Part shown: in pieces, positions 27,149 to 38,171 of the stretch
Layout: each line of letters begins with the position of its first letter
Numbering within the stretch: position 1 is the first letter of the stretch
Source: Flavobacterium piscisymbiosum
GTDB taxonomy: Bacteria; Bacteroidota; Bacteroidia; Flavobacteriales; Flavobacteriaceae
Assembly: GCF_020905295.1 (NCBI RefSeq)
Contig: NZ_JAJJMM010000001.1
Location: forward strand, 5,642,001-5,706,000
Length of the DNA stretch: 64,000 nt
Direction: 5' to 3'
The notes under the pieces: model-generated
Seen by the model: only the letters and a program-made list of their open reading frames with translations
Databases searched by the model: none
Told to the model about the DNA's origin: nothing
Program-made: the position numbers and the translations under genes

Positions 27149-28003
27149 ATGAAATCAATTCAAAAAGGATTGATGGCAATTACAATATTGCTATCAGTCA
27201 TAGTGTATGGCGCACCTATAAAAAATGCCAAAACCGTAAACACAAAAATTTATGGTAATTGTCTAATGTGCAAAACTGCTATTGAAAAATCTGGAAACAT
27301 CAAAAATATCGCTTCGGTAAACTGGGATGAGAACACCAAAATTGCGGCCATTACCTACGACCAGAAGAAAACAAATCAGGATGAGATCCTAAAGCGAATT
27401 GCGTTAGCGGGATATGACAGTGAGCAGTTCCTAGCTCCTGCCGATGCATATGCAAAACTTCCTCAATGCTGCCAATACGAAAGAACAAATAAGACAGCTG
27501 CTGCAATAAAAGAATCAAAAATGGATATGGCGAAGATGGATCATTCCCAGCATACAGCCGCAGTTTTCCCAGATACTCAGCAAGACAGTCCATTTAAAAC
27601 AATTTTCAATAACTACTTTGAGCTAAAAGATGCTTTGGTGAAAACAGATGCCAAGACTACTGCAATCAAATCTAAAGAGCTTCTTACTGCAATCAATGCC
27701 GTTAAAATGGACAACCTAAAGCCAAAAGAACATACGGCATGGATGAATGTAATGAAAAGTTTAGCTACAGATGCAAAAAACATTTCTGAAACCCAAGATA
27801 TTAAGGAACAAAGAGAATCTTTTAAAAGCTTATCTAAAAACACTTACGATCTTATAAAATCTACCAATCAGCCACAACCGGTTTATTATAATCATTGCCC
27901 AATGGTTGATGCGAATTGGCTCAGTAAAGAAAGTGGTATCAAAAATCCGTATTACGGTTCCCAGATGCTAAGCTGTGGATCAACTATAGAAACAATCAAA
28001 TAA
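27149..28003 (+). CDS. HMA plus DUF3347 periplasmic protein
   Basis: 284 residues with a signal peptide (1-21). Residues 30-95 are a heavy-metal-associated domain with metal-binding CLMC in NCLMCKTAIEKS. A Met/His-rich linker (KMDMAKMDHSQHTA, about 125-138) leads to a DUF3347 domain (about 145-284). That domain ends in the family motif HCPMVDANWLS, then IKNPYYGSQMLSCGS. HMA domains carry Cu(I) by two cysteines; DUF3347 is common beside Cus pumps. Likely a periplasmic copper carrier or scavenger. It starts the run of DUF3347 proteins in this island. Confidence 0.82.
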   Translation: MKSIQKGLMAITILLSVIVYGAPIKNAKTVNTKIYGNCLMCKTAIEKSGNIKNIASVNWDENTKIAAITYDQKKTNQDEILKRIALAGYDSEQFLAPADAYAKLPQCCQYERTNKTAAAIKESKMDMAKMDHSQHTAAVFPDTQQDSPFKTIFNNYFELKDALVKTDAKTTAIKSKELLTAINAVKMDNLKPKEHTAWMNVMKSLATDAKNISETQDIKEQRESFKSLSKNTYDLIKSTNQPQPVYYNHCPMVDANWLSKESGIKNPYYGSQMLSCGSTIETIK

Positions 28004-28017
28004 TCCCAAATCAAAAA

Positions 28018-29088
28018 ATGAAAAATATAATTACAGGTACTTCAATCCTTGGAGCATTAATATTAGGAATACTATGGCTGTCTTCTTGCAGTAAATCAGA
28101 TGATATGAATATGTCCGATCCTAAATTGAACATAAACTATCCTGCCGCTTATGTGGTCAACGGTCAGGACGGCACAATTTCAGTAATCAAATTGGCAACC
28201 AATGAAGTTACAGAGACCGTCAGCCTTATGGGGACTGGAACTGATATGATCATGTGGCCTCACCACATTTCTTTACATTCTAATCACCTGGCCATTGGAG
28301 TGCCCGGAATGGACTTCTCTGCCGGTCATACTGCCGGCATGGAAGGAATGACGGGTAAACTCCTAGTAATTGATGCCTCCAATGGAACAACAGTAAAAAA
28401 CATTAACCTGCCAATGATGAACCACAACACGATCTATAGTCCAAATGGTTTAGAAATTTGGGTGCCTCAAATGGACATGAATGGAAAAGTTCTGGTTTAT
28501 GATGCCTTAACATACACATTGACAAACACCATTGCAGTGGGCATGATGCCTGCCGAGCTTACCTTTTCTTCTGACGGCACTAAGGCTTATGTCGCTAATG
28601 GAGATGATAATACTGTGTCAGTTATAAATACGACAACCAAACAAGTTACAAGCACTGTTGCTGTAGGGAACAACCCTGTGGGTGCTTGGACAGGAAGTGA
28701 CGGCAGAATGTATGTTGATAATGAAGACGGGCAATCTATCTCGGTAATCAATGTGGCAACGGATGCTGTAGATCAAACCATTGATTTAGGATTTATGCCT
28801 GGAATAGCGTCTCACAATGGCAATAAGAAAGAACTTTGGGTAAGCGATCCTGCTAATGCAAAAGTACATTATTGGACTTGGGACCAGACTATGATGATGT
28901 GGATGCATGGAGGTGTATTTACTACTGGCGCTGGTGCCCATGCAATAACATTTACAGCAGATGGCAATACAGCATATGTGACCAATCAGACAGCCAATAC
29001 AGTCTCTGTAGTCAATGTGTCAAATCACACTGTCTCTAAAACTATTAATGTAGGCCGAAAACCCAACGGGTTGGTGCTAAAAATGTAA
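28018..29088 (+). CDS. YncE-like beta-propeller lipoprotein
   Basis: 356 residues. Lipoprotein signal with lipobox LSSC (Cys near 23), then a seven-bladed propeller of YVTN/YncE type with repeats such as KAYVANGDDNTVSVIN and TAYVTNQTANTVSVVN. Several loops are Met/His-rich (TGTDMIMWPHHIS; PMMNHN; TMMMWMHGG), which is unusual for plain YncE proteins and suggests copper or silver binding. It begins 14 bases after the HMA-DUF3347 gene. Role inferred: envelope metal binding or sensing. Confidence 0.8.
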   Translation: MKNIITGTSILGALILGILWLSSCSKSDDMNMSDPKLNINYPAAYVVNGQDGTISVIKLATNEVTETVSLMGTGTDMIMWPHHISLHSNHLAIGVPGMDFSAGHTAGMEGMTGKLLVIDASNGTTVKNINLPMMNHNTIYSPNGLEIWVPQMDMNGKVLVYDALTYTLTNTIAVGMMPAELTFSSDGTKAYVANGDDNTVSVINTTTKQVTSTVAVGNNPVGAWTGSDGRMYVDNEDGQSISVINVATDAVDQTIDLGFMPGIASHNGNKKELWVSDPANAKVHYWTWDQTMMMWMHGGVFTTGAGAHAITFTADGNTAYVTNQTANTVSVVNVSNHTVSKTINVGRKPNGLVLKM

Positions 29089-29224
29089 ATCCTATCCTAA
29101 AGAGGTATTCAAAATGCCAACTGGTGATTGAATTTGCACAATCAAAAAAAAATAATTCGTATAACACTCAAATAAAAGAATGTTGGACAAAACAACATTT
29201 ATAAGAGATCAAAAACTAAAAAAA

Positions 29225-29914
29225 ATGAAAAAAATAATTTTCTCGACCCTTATAATGGCAATTGTATTTACAGCCTGTAATTCAAAAAACAAAGAAACTG
29301 CAGCTCCTGAAGCTTCTGAGACAGCTCAGAGTGATTCACAATTGTATGCCTGTTCCATGCATCCTGAGGTTACAGGAAAAAAAGGAGACAAATGTTCCAA
29401 ATGCGGAATGGAATTAACCGAACCAGTAAAGCAAACTACTGAAAAAAACGCAGAAGTAAAAACAACCCAAGCAGCTCAAGCAACATTTTCTATAAACGAA
29501 ATTGTGAGCAATTATCTGACTCTAAAAAATGCATTAACAAAAGATGATACAAAAGGAGCTGCAAATGCCGGACAAGCATTGTATGCAATCTTTAATAATG
29601 TAAATCCCAATTCAATAGATGCGAAATTAAAGACAGAATATCTAGATATTGCTGATGATGCTAAAGAACACGCAGAACATATTGGAGCTAACGATGGAAA
29701 TATCGAACACCAAAGAGAGCATTTCGCCATGTTAAGTAAAGACATGAATGATTTGATAAAATCTTTTAAATCAGAGCAAAAATTGTATCAAGATTTTTGC
29801 CCTATGTATGATGGTGGGAAAGGAGCTATTTGGATAAGCGAAACCAAGGAAATCAAGAATCCATATCAAGGAAAAAAAATGTTAAGCTGTGGTTCTATGA
29901 AAAAAGAACTGTAA
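29225..29914 (+). CDS. DUF3347 lipoprotein with heavy-metal-binding domain
   Basis: The start at 29225 begins the lipoprotein signal (MKKIIFSTLIMAIVFTACNS); an in-frame ATG at 29180 would add 15 unlikely residues. 229 residues. A short heavy-metal-binding domain (YACSMHPEVTG, CSKCGMEL) lies about residues 42-67. A linker follows and then DUF3347 (about 85-229) ending CPMYDGGKGAIWIS and IKNPYQGKKMLSCGSM. The domain is nearly identical in sequence to that of the next gene, indicating a recent duplication with loss or gain of the metal-binding head. Confidence 0.82.
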   Translation: MKKIIFSTLIMAIVFTACNSKNKETAAPEASETAQSDSQLYACSMHPEVTGKKGDKCSKCGMELTEPVKQTTEKNAEVKTTQAAQATFSINEIVSNYLTLKNALTKDDTKGAANAGQALYAIFNNVNPNSIDAKLKTEYLDIADDAKEHAEHIGANDGNIEHQREHFAMLSKDMNDLIKSFKSEQKLYQDFCPMYDGGKGAIWISETKEIKNPYQGKKMLSCGSMKKEL

Positions 29915-30159
29915 AGCAGTTAACTACTTATAAATATATCGGGTTATTTACATAATGACCACTCAATGTTTCGGTGACTACTGATTTTCCGAATTTATTG
30001 AAATGGAAAAAATGCATCTAATTTTTTAGACTGCCCTTTGATCCATTCTTTAACCAAATATTCGCTTATGATATGTATTTTCATGTAGGTAAGTTGATAG
30101 GACATATTTTCAGACACATCAATAGTAACCTGTTTTTTAACAATTAAAATTCAATAAAA

Positions 30160-30672
30160 ATGAAAAATGTAATTCTTTCAGCCATAGTTATGGTATTTGT
30201 AATGGTTTCAGGTAATGCACAAAGCAAAAAAACAGAAACTAAATTTTCAACTGAACAAATTGTAGCAAATTATTTAGCATTAAAAAATGCACTTGCAAAA
30301 GATGACACCAACGGAGCTGCTAAAGCTGGAAAAGCACTATATGCGACTTTCAAAAGCGTAAATGTAAAATCGATAGATCCAAAATCCAAAGCAGCATATC
30401 TTGATATAGCCGACGATGCCAAAGAGCATGCAGAACATATTGGGGCTAATGGTGGTAATATTGAGCATCAAAGAGAGCATTTTGCCCTACTGAGTAAAGA
30501 CGTAAATGATTTGATCAAAACTTTTGGAGCTCCAAAAACACTATATCAGGATTCTTGTCCTATGTATGATGGTGGAAAAGGAGCTATCTGGATTAGTGAA
30601 ACAAAAGAGATAAAAAACCCTTACTATGGTTCAAAAATGCTTACCTGCGGTTCAATGAAAAAACAATTGTAA
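30160..30672 (+). CDS. DUF3347 protein (periplasmic)
   Basis: 170 residues: signal peptide (1-20, ending GNAQ), then a single DUF3347 domain with YLDIADDAKEHAEHIGANGG and CPMYDGGKGAIWIS, nearly the same as in the gene before. Its stop is one base from the next start, so translation is probably coupled with the haem-binding protein and the Cus pump genes. Function unknown; likely holds Cu(I) through the CPM, ML-CG and His residues. The 245 bases before it hold no gene. Confidence 0.8.
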   Translation: MKNVILSAIVMVFVMVSGNAQSKKTETKFSTEQIVANYLALKNALAKDDTNGAAKAGKALYATFKSVNVKSIDPKSKAAYLDIADDAKEHAEHIGANGGNIEHQREHFALLSKDVNDLIKTFGAPKTLYQDSCPMYDGGKGAIWISETKEIKNPYYGSKMLTCGSMKKQL

Positions 30673-30673
30673 A

Positions 30674-31144
30674 ATGAAACGATTCATCGGAAAGATTCTT
30701 TTTATTGGGTTAATTATTTTTCTACTGATGCAATTGTATCAGCCTGCCCGAAATTCCGATTACGGGCAGGTTTTACCAATTCATATTTCCAAGGTGTACA
30801 CCATTCCACAAAATGTGCAAACAATCCTTGAAAACTCCTGCTATGACTGCCATAGCAATGCCACGAGATATCCATGGTATTCCTATATACAGCCAGCACG
30901 CAGCTTTATGGAAGGGCATATCAAAGAAGGAAAAGAAAATTTGAATTTTAGCCAATGGGGAAGTTATTCCAAACGAAAACAGGAAAATAAATTAGACCGA
31001 ATTGCCAAGCAGATAAAAGCCAACGAAATGCCTTTGGCTTCCTATACGCTGATCCATAAAAATGCAGTGCTGAATACAGTTCAGAAAGAACAGCTGCTCA
31101 ATTGGATTGAAAAAGTAAGAGATAGTCTTGCACAAATAAATTAA
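30674..31144 (+). CDS. Haem-binding domain (c-type-like) membrane-anchored protein
   Basis: 156 residues: an N-terminal membrane anchor (about 5-22) and a haem-binding domain with one CxxCH site, SCYDCHSNATRYPWYSYIQP (about 56-75), typical of the Haem_bd family. The later EMPLASYTLIHKNAVL holds the usual distal Met/His region. Encoded between DUF3347 and CusA with 1- and 4-base spacers, so part of the copper operon. Possible electron carrier for periplasmic copper oxidation; that is inference. Confidence 0.82.
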   Translation: MKRFIGKILFIGLIIFLLMQLYQPARNSDYGQVLPIHISKVYTIPQNVQTILENSCYDCHSNATRYPWYSYIQPARSFMEGHIKEGKENLNFSQWGSYSKRKQENKLDRIAKQIKANEMPLASYTLIHKNAVLNTVQKEQLLNWIEKVRDSLAQIN

Positions 31145-31148
31145 ATCT

Positions 31149-34100
31149 ATGGTACACAAATTAATAGAATGGTCGCTGCGAAACCGTTATATCGTTTTAC
31201 TATTATCGGCAGGAATATTTGTATGGGGTATCATCTCCATTCAAAAAAACCCTATTGATGCTATTCCCGATTTATCTGAAAATCAGGTAATCGTTTTTAC
31301 AGAATGGATGGGACGTGCCCCACAGCTCGTTGAAGACCAGATCACATATCCCTTGGTTACCAACCTTCAGGGATTACCCAAAATTAAATATGTAAGAGCT
31401 GCTTCCATGTTTGGTATGAGTTTTATCTATGTCATTTTTGAAGATGATGTTGATGTATATTGGGCAAGATCAAGAGTACTGGAAAGGCTCAGTACTATTA
31501 GCAGCACCCTGCCCAAAGGAGTTGCCCCGCAATTAGGACCCGATGGAACTGGGGTTGGGCATATACTCTGGTATACTTTGGAGGCACCCGGTATTGACCT
31601 TGGCGAACAAAGAGCCCTACAGGACTGGTACGTCAAGTTTGCTTTGCAAAATGTTCCCGGAGTGAGTGAAATTGCTTCTTTTGGAGGATTTCAAAAAGAA
31701 TACCAGGTTACCATTGATCCAAACAAACTACTATATTATAAGCTGTCTGTCCCGGAGGTTATAAGTGCTGTACGTGCCAATAATAATGAAAGTGGCGGAA
31801 GAAAATTCGACATGAGTGATATTGGCTATATCATTAAGACATCCGGTTATCTGAAATCTATCAAAGAGATTGAGGATATTCCACTTAAAAACCAAAATGG
31901 CATTCCTATAAAAGTCAGCGATATAGGAACTGTTCAGATGAGCGGGGAAACCCGATTGGGAATCTTTGATCATAATGGTACTGGTGAAGTCGTTGGCGGT
32001 ATAGTAGTAATGCGTTATGGTGAAAACGCAGATGCTGTAATTGACAATGTGAAAGAAAAAATGAAAGAAGTTGCTAAAGGGCTTCCAAAAGGGGTAAAAT
32101 TCAATATTGTATATGACCGGGGACATCTGATTAAAGAATCTATTGATTCGGTTAAGCGTACCTTAATTGAAGAAATGCTTGTAGTGTCGCTTATAGTTAT
32201 TATTTTTCTTTTTCACTGGCGTAGCGCACTAAGTATTATCATCCAGATACCAATTACAATTGCAGCAAGTTTCATACTGCTCAATGCTTTTGACATATCA
32301 TCCAATATTATGTCCCTTACCGGTATCGCACTTGCCATTGGAGTAATAGTTGACAACGGTATTATTATGAGTGAAAATGCCTACCAGCATCTCTCACAAC
32401 GGTATGCGCAATGGGAATCTGAACAAAAAAATGAAACAAACTCTGATGAAAAGAATTAAAAATATATTTCGCAAAAAACCACAGTGGATATCCGAAGAGG
32501 AAAGGCTCAAAATAATTGAGAAAAGTAGCAAGCAGGTTTCTCGTGGCGTATTCTTTGCCACTGTAATTATAATTACTTCTTTCCTGCCTGTGTTTATGCT
32601 TACCGGACAGGAAGGAAAACTATTCCATCCTTTAGCCTATACTAAAACATTCATACTGATTGTGGATGCCCTGTTGGTACTTACATTAGCTCCGGTACTG
32701 ATTTCTTTTTTTATGAAAGGAAAATTCCGTCCAACCGATTCACATCCGGTCAATCGGTTTTTGGAAAGAGGTTATGAACCAATTATACGCTGGGTTCTGA
32801 AATGGAGAAAAACAACTCTTGCAGTCAATATTCTGGCATTATTGATTTCTATACCATTATTGATGCGGCTGGGAACGGAGTTCATGCCTCCATTGGATGA
32901 GCAGAGTATTTTATTTATGCCTGTTACCCTCCCTGATGTATCTAATGGAGAAATCAAACGCATTTTGCAGGTACAGGATAAAATAATCAAATCGGTTCCT
33001 GAAGTAGAAAGTGTTTTGGGAAAGGCAGGGCGAGCTAACACAGCTACGGATAATTCCCCAATGAGCATGATTGAGACCATTATCATGCTAAAACCAAAAT
33101 CACAGTGGCGTGAAGGAATAGATAAAAAAGATATTATTAAGGAACTCGATACCAAACTCCAGATACCTGGTGTAGTAAACGGTTGGACGCAGCCCATTAT
33201 CAACCGAATCAATATGCTGGCAACAGGAATTCGTACCGATGTAGGAATTAAAGTCTACGGACAAAATCTCGACACCATTGCTCGTGTATCGGAAAGGGTG
33301 AAAATGGCTTTAGAAGGAACTCCAGGAGTGTCTGATTTATTTGTAGATCCTATTACGGGAGGTAAATACCTTGATGTGGATGTTAATCGCCAGGAATTGG
33401 CCCGATATGGATTAACAGTAGATGATGTAAACCAAACGGTGGAATTTGCTTTAGGTGGTGCATCCATTGGCAATACTGTTGAAGGACGAAGACGTTTTTC
33501 AATAAGTGTGCGCATGGCACAGGATTATAGAAATAGCGTGGAACGCATTAAACGCATTCCCTTACAGTCTCCTACCTTTGGAGAAGTGCCTTTATCTGCC
33601 GTTGCTGATATTAAATTCGTAGATGGCCCTCCAATGATTAGTTCTGAAAATGCTCTGCTTCGCGGAGCAGTCATGTTCAATATACGGGATCGTGATATGG
33701 GAGGAACCGTACAGGAAGCGATGAAAAAATTAGAAAGTGCCAAAAACATACTCCCTGAAGGGTACTTTATAGAATGGAGCGGACAATATGAGAACCTGAT
33801 CAGCGGAGAAAAGACCCTTAAAGTCATTGCGCCGCTCGTATTGCTTATTATTTTCTTCGCCCTCTATTTTGCCTTTAATTCCCTTAGAGAAGCCTTTTTA
33901 AGTCTTATAACAGTTCCTTTTGCTTTAATTGGAGGTGCCTATATAATTTTTTTCTGGGATGTCAATCTATCAGTGGCGGTAGCTGTAGGTTTTATTGCTT
34001 TGTTTGGTATTGCCGTGGAAACCGGTATTGTAATGGTTATTTATCTCAATGATGCCATGGAGCAGCTTATCAAGGCCAAAGGAAACTCACGAGAAACCAT

Positions 34101-34380
34101 TACTAAAGAGGATCTAAGGGAATATGTGGTACATGGCGCCGCAAAACGATTGCGCCCAAAACTAATGACCGTTTGCGTCTCATTATTTGGATTGGTACCT
34201 GTTCTGTGGTCCAATGGTGTTGGAATGGATGTAATGAAACCAATTGTATTGCCTATGATTGGCGGGGTATTTACCTCTGCCATACATATCTTATTAGTAA
34301 CCCCGCTTATTTTCCTAATGTCCAAAGAATATGAACTAAGAAAATATGGCAAACTCGAAGTACATGATGTCAAACATTAA
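31149..34380 (+). pseudogene. cusA: CusA-type copper/silver RND pump, split by frameshift
   Basis: Two frames give one CusA. Frame one (31149-32459) covers transmembrane segment 1, the first periplasmic domain and segments 2-4, including IALAIGVIVDNGIIMSENA. Frame two, open from 32371 to 34380, covers segments 5-12 (TSFLPVFMLTGQEGKLFHPL; GTEFMPPLDEQSI). Continuity is restored by removing one base at the A7 run 32415-32421, giving about 1076 residues, the usual size. The break lies in the cytoplasmic linker between segments 4 and 5. It could be a true mutation, phase variation, slippage decoding or a sequencing error. The partner genes TolC and CusB follow and are intact. Confidence 0.88.
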
Positions 34381-35614
34381 AATACTGGCAGTACTATTGC
34401 TTTTACTGCCATTACAGCTATTGAGCCAGACCAAAGAGGTCTTGTCTCTCGATACAATCCTGCAAAGGATTGATAAAAAAAATGTGCTCCTGCAAAGCTA
34501 TAGTTTAAAGGCAGAAGGATATAAATACAGTGCCGATGCCGCAACAGCATGGATGGCACCAATGGTGGGTGTGGGAACCTTTATGACCCCCTATCCTTTT
34601 CAGGAAGTTATGGATGACCGCGACAAAGGATCTTTAATGTTCAGAATTGAACAGGACATTCCCAATGTAAGAAAGCTAAACAAGAAGAAAAAATTCATCC
34701 AGTCTCAGGGAAATATTGAGAACGCTACCCGTGCCGTTACCCTTAACGACTATAAAGCACAGGCCAAACAACTATATTACGGTTGGATGGTAGCCGAGCA
34801 GCGAATGAAAGTTTTGGATCAAAACGAAAAGATAATGCTCACCATGAAAAAGATTGAGGAAGTGCGCTATCCCTACAACCAATCGCAATTGGGCAATGTA
34901 TACAAGATCGATGCAAGGATTGAAGAAAATAAAAATATGGTCCGCATGCAGGAAGGTGAAATCGCAAAAGCAAGAGCATGGCTCAACAGCTTGATGAACC
35001 AGCCCGGCAATGCTGATTTTGCCATAGACACGAGTATTATCCCCGTCTTTAACCCTGCTTTGCACGACACCACAAGTCTTGCAGGAGTGCGTGGTGATAT
35101 TAAGAAGATGGATGCAGGGATTGAATCGATGCAGCTCAGTATTGAGGCCATGAAAGCAGAGAAAAATCCCTCTTTTAAAATCCAGTTTGATCATATGAAT
35201 TCTTTTGATAAAATGATGCCCAAAGCATATTCGGTAATGGCAATGATGTCTATTCCTATTGCTCCTTGGTCATCCAAAATGTATAAATCAGATACCAAAG
35301 CAATGCAATATAATGTGCAGGCAATGGAGAAAGAGAAATCCGCCATGCTGCAGGAAACCCAAGGTATGTTATATGGTATGCAATATGAAATACTGACCAT
35401 GCAAAAAAGGATTTTGGGACTCGAAACAAAAATAATCCCTTCTATGCAAAAGTCCCTGGATGTAAACTTTCTGAACTATCAGGAAAACAAACTGCAGATT
35501 CCTGTAGTAATTGATTCCTGGGAAGCTTTAAATATGCTGCAGAATAACTTATTAGATGAAAAATTAAAACTATATCAAATGATTGTCGATTATGAAAAAG
35601 AACTCTATCGCTAA
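34364..35614 (+). CDS. TolC family outer-membrane efflux protein (CusC role)
   Basis: About 416 residues from ATG 34364 (or 34367), which begins the signal peptide [20 protein letters not shown]; a further ATG at 34346 is less likely. It overlaps the cusA stop by 17 bases. Long alpha-helical repeats (for example the [19 protein letters not shown] region) match the TolC periplasmic tunnel. No lipobox Cys, unlike E. coli CusC. It would form the outer-membrane exit for the CusA/CusB complex. Met-rich text near the C-terminal half ([18 protein letters not shown]) fits a copper substrate. Confidence 0.85.
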   Translation: MMSNIKILAVLLLLLPLQLLSQTKEVLSLDTILQRIDKKNVLLQSYSLKAEGYKYSADAATAWMAPMVGVGTFMTPYPFQEVMDDRDKGSLMFRIEQDIPNVRKLNKKKKFIQSQGNIENATRAVTLNDYKAQAKQLYYGWMVAEQRMKVLDQNEKIMLTMKKIEEVRYPYNQSQLGNVYKIDARIEENKNMVRMQEGEIAKARAWLNSLMNQPGNADFAIDTSIIPVFNPALHDTTSLAGVRGDIKKMDAGIESMQLSIEAMKAEKNPSFKIQFDHMNSFDKMMPKAYSVMAMMSIPIAPWSSKMYKSDTKAMQYNVQAMEKEKSAMLQETQGMLYGMQYEILTMQKRILGLETKIIPSMQKSLDVNFLNYQENKLQIPVVIDSWEALNMLQNNLLDEKLKLYQMIVDYEKELYR

Positions 35615-36932
35615 GTTAGTCGCATTGTTATTCGTTTCGATATTATTATTGACAGCCTGTAACAAGAAAACCGAGCATAACATTAAGCCCGCCCATCAGC
35701 ATAGTGCAAATCAGGAATATACCTGTCCGATGCATCCTGAAGTTATTCAGGATAAGCCCGGCAACTGCCCAATATGCGGTATGGAATTGGTTCCAAGACA
35801 TACCCCTGGTACAGAAACAGCTATAGACAGCAGCCTAAAACATCTTTTAAAACCCGTCAACGAACAGGTCATTTCTAATATATCTGTCATAAAACCTCAG
35901 GGAGGCACTAAAATATTCTCTATGCAGGTGCAGGGAATTATTACTTACGATACCCGTGAGCAGACCAGCATTTCCAGCAGGGTAAGCGGAAGGATTGAGC
36001 GCCTGCTGATTAAGTACAATTACCAGCCCGTAAAAAAAGGACAGCTAATCATGGAAATCTATTCCCCTGACCTCGCTGCCGCGCAAAGAGAATTGTTGTT
36101 TATTTATCAATCTGATGCAAACAATCCGATGCTTCAAAAAGCAAAAGAGAGACTGTCTCTGCTAGGTATGCAGCAGAAACAAATACAACAGGTATTAAAG
36201 ACAGGTGAAATTTCCTATCGCATTCCTGTTTATAGTAATGCCACCGGGTACATCTTAGACAATACTGCGACAGCAAACGCTTCTGCAGCAGCTCCGGCGG
36301 CTTCACCTCAAAGCTCCGTGTCAGATGATGGCATGGGCGGTATGGGCTCAAGTGGCAATGCAGCATCAAATAATAACGCATCCACCCCTTCTGCCTCTGC
36401 TATTATGCTAAGAGAAGGGCAATATATTGGTGCTGGACAATCACTTTTTAGAATCTATACCAACAAAAACCTTATCGCTGAGTTTGCTTTTGATCCATCG
36501 GTATCCCCCCAGATTAAAAAAGGACAAAAGCTGGTATTTTATGAACCATCAGATAAGCAAACCGTATATACTGGTACTATCGGACTCATTCAGCCCGTCT
36601 TTAAAGAGGGAAGCAACTTTACTATAGCAAGGGTTTATTTGCAGGATAATAAATTTCAAACTGGAAAATTAGTAACTGCAGCCATTCCTATTGTAAGTAA
36701 AGGATGGTGGCTCCCGCAAAGCGCCGTTGTCAACCTAGGAAATAAATCCATCGTGTTCAAAAAAGAAAAAGACGTGTTTGTTCCCAGAGAAGTTAAAACG
36801 AAAAACAATGCTGATGGAATGGTCCTAATAGATCAAGACATCAGTGATTGGGATATTGCCGGCAATGCGGCCTATATGATAGACAGTGAGAGTTTTATCA
36901 AGATAGCTTCAGAAAATAAATTAAAAAATTAA
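35592..36932 (+). CDS. cusB: CusB-type periplasmic adaptor with heavy-metal-binding domain
   Basis: 446 residues from ATG 35592 (TTG 35583 is in frame but poorer). It overlaps the TolC gene by 23 bases. Lipoprotein signal with lipobox LLTAC. A heavy-metal-binding domain ([22 protein letters not shown]) covers about residues 43-69. The RND adaptor fold follows ([16 protein letters not shown]; lipoyl-like hairpin). A low-complexity Ala/Ser/Asn/Gly-Met insertion (about 223-270) interrupts the second half of the lipoyl/barrel region before [11 protein letters not shown]. It would pass Cu(I)/Ag(I) to CusA. Confidence 0.87.
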   Translation: MKKNSIAKLVALLFVSILLLTACNKKTEHNIKPAHQHSANQEYTCPMHPEVIQDKPGNCPICGMELVPRHTPGTETAIDSSLKHLLKPVNEQVISNISVIKPQGGTKIFSMQVQGIITYDTREQTSISSRVSGRIERLLIKYNYQPVKKGQLIMEIYSPDLAAAQRELLFIYQSDANNPMLQKAKERLSLLGMQQKQIQQVLKTGEISYRIPVYSNATGYILDNTATANASAAAPAASPQSSVSDDGMGGMGSSGNAASNNNASTPSASAIMLREGQYIGAGQSLFRIYTNKNLIAEFAFDPSVSPQIKKGQKLVFYEPSDKQTVYTGTIGLIQPVFKEGSNFTIARVYLQDNKFQTGKLVTAAIPIVSKGWWLPQSAVVNLGNKSIVFKKEKDVFVPREVKTKNNADGMVLIDQDISDWDIAGNAAYMIDSESFIKIASENKLKN

Positions 36933-36935
36933 GTC

Positions 36936-38150
36936 ATGAACAGTAAATCAATAATTCGTACTATTTTGCTCATTGCAATGGTTTTTCCACTTCTATTTAC
37001 AGCATGTGCCCAAAAAGAAGAAAAAAAAGTCAGTCAGGAAAAAGCTCAAACCTACACCTGTCCCATGCATCCGCAAATTGTGAAAGATGGTCCTGGCTCA
37101 TGCCCAATCTGTGGAATGGATTTAGTGCCCTTCGAAAAAAATAACGCACAGGACTTTCTAACCTTGGGGCCAAGTCAGCAAGCACTAGCCAATTTGACGA
37201 CAATAACTGCCGGAGAAAATGAATTTTCAAATGCGTCCCGTCTCAATGGACGTTTGGTTACAGACCCTGAGCAAACTATTTACATTTCAAGCCGAGTGGC
37301 AGGAAGGATTGAAGAGTTATATGTAAAGGAAACCGGTGTTCCCGTTCGAAAAGGCCAGCCTTTATACAGGATATATTCAGAGCAGCTATCAGCCATGCAA
37401 CAGGAGTACCTCATCGCCACAGCACAGGCCACAAGCTTTGCCGAGGATAGACGCTTTGCCCAAATAAAAAATGCTGCAAAACAAAAACTATTATTGTATG
37501 GTCAGTCCGAAGCCCAGCTTAATGAATTATTCAAAAAACAAAAAGCATCGCCTTATGCTGTTTATTATTCTCCAAATTCAGGAATAGTTGCGGAACTTTC
37601 CATTACAGAAGGCCAATATGTAGCAGAAGGAGTCTCTATTATGAAATTAGAAGATTACAATCGTTTATGGGTCGAAGCTGATGTTTATCCAGCCGATGCA
37701 GGTAAAATTAAAACCGGTCAAAAGGTTAAAGTTATAGTCTCGGGTTATGAAGATCAGCCCCAAACAATGACCGTAGATTTTATAAATCCTGCCCTGCAAA
37801 CAAGCAAGCAGATAATACAGCTGCGCGGTACTATTGCCAATCCAAACAATCAATGGCAGGCAGGTCAGCAGGCGATCGTTTTACTGCCTTCCTCAGAACA
37901 GAAAATGAAATTGACCATACCTGTGGATGCTGTTATAAGAGACGGAAGCGGCACACATGTTTGGATTGAAATTGGAAAAGGCAAATATCAGCCTAGAATG
38001 GTGGCGATTGGTTCGGAAAACTTCGATGAAGTCGAAATTACTAGTGGCTTAAAAAAAGGTGATGTCGTTGTTGCATCTGGTGCCTATCTCCTATACAGTG
38101 AATTTATATTAAAGAAGGGCAAAAACCCAATGTCAGGAATGAAAATGTAA
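36936..38150 (+). CDS. Second CusB-like adaptor with heavy-metal-binding domain
   Basis: 404 residues, starting 3 bases after cusB. Lipoprotein signal (lipobox LFTAC), heavy-metal-binding domain (YTCPMHPQIVKD, CPICGMDLVP) near 39-66, then a canonical adaptor fold with ISSRVAGRIEELYVKETG, an alpha-hairpin, YYSPNSGIVAELSITEGQYV and a C-terminal membrane-proximal domain. No low-complexity insertion, unlike the preceding adaptor. Two different adaptors beside one pump suggests a hetero-assembly, or an adaptor that served the now-truncated CzcA. Confidence 0.87.
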   Translation: MNSKSIIRTILLIAMVFPLLFTACAQKEEKKVSQEKAQTYTCPMHPQIVKDGPGSCPICGMDLVPFEKNNAQDFLTLGPSQQALANLTTITAGENEFSNASRLNGRLVTDPEQTIYISSRVAGRIEELYVKETGVPVRKGQPLYRIYSEQLSAMQQEYLIATAQATSFAEDRRFAQIKNAAKQKLLLYGQSEAQLNELFKKQKASPYAVYYSPNSGIVAELSITEGQYVAEGVSIMKLEDYNRLWVEADVYPADAGKIKTGQKVKVIVSGYEDQPQTMTVDFINPALQTSKQIIQLRGTIANPNNQWQAGQQAIVLLPSSEQKMKLTIPVDAVIRDGSGTHVWIEIGKGKYQPRMVAIGSENFDEVEITSGLKKGDVVVASGAYLLYSEFILKKGKNPMSGMKM

Positions 38151-38171
38151 TAACCAATCTCACAACAGACA

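Noticed and set aside
31731..34373. Several long minus-strand frames under cusA
   Set aside because: Antisense shadows of the RND pump; low complexity and no conserved motif.
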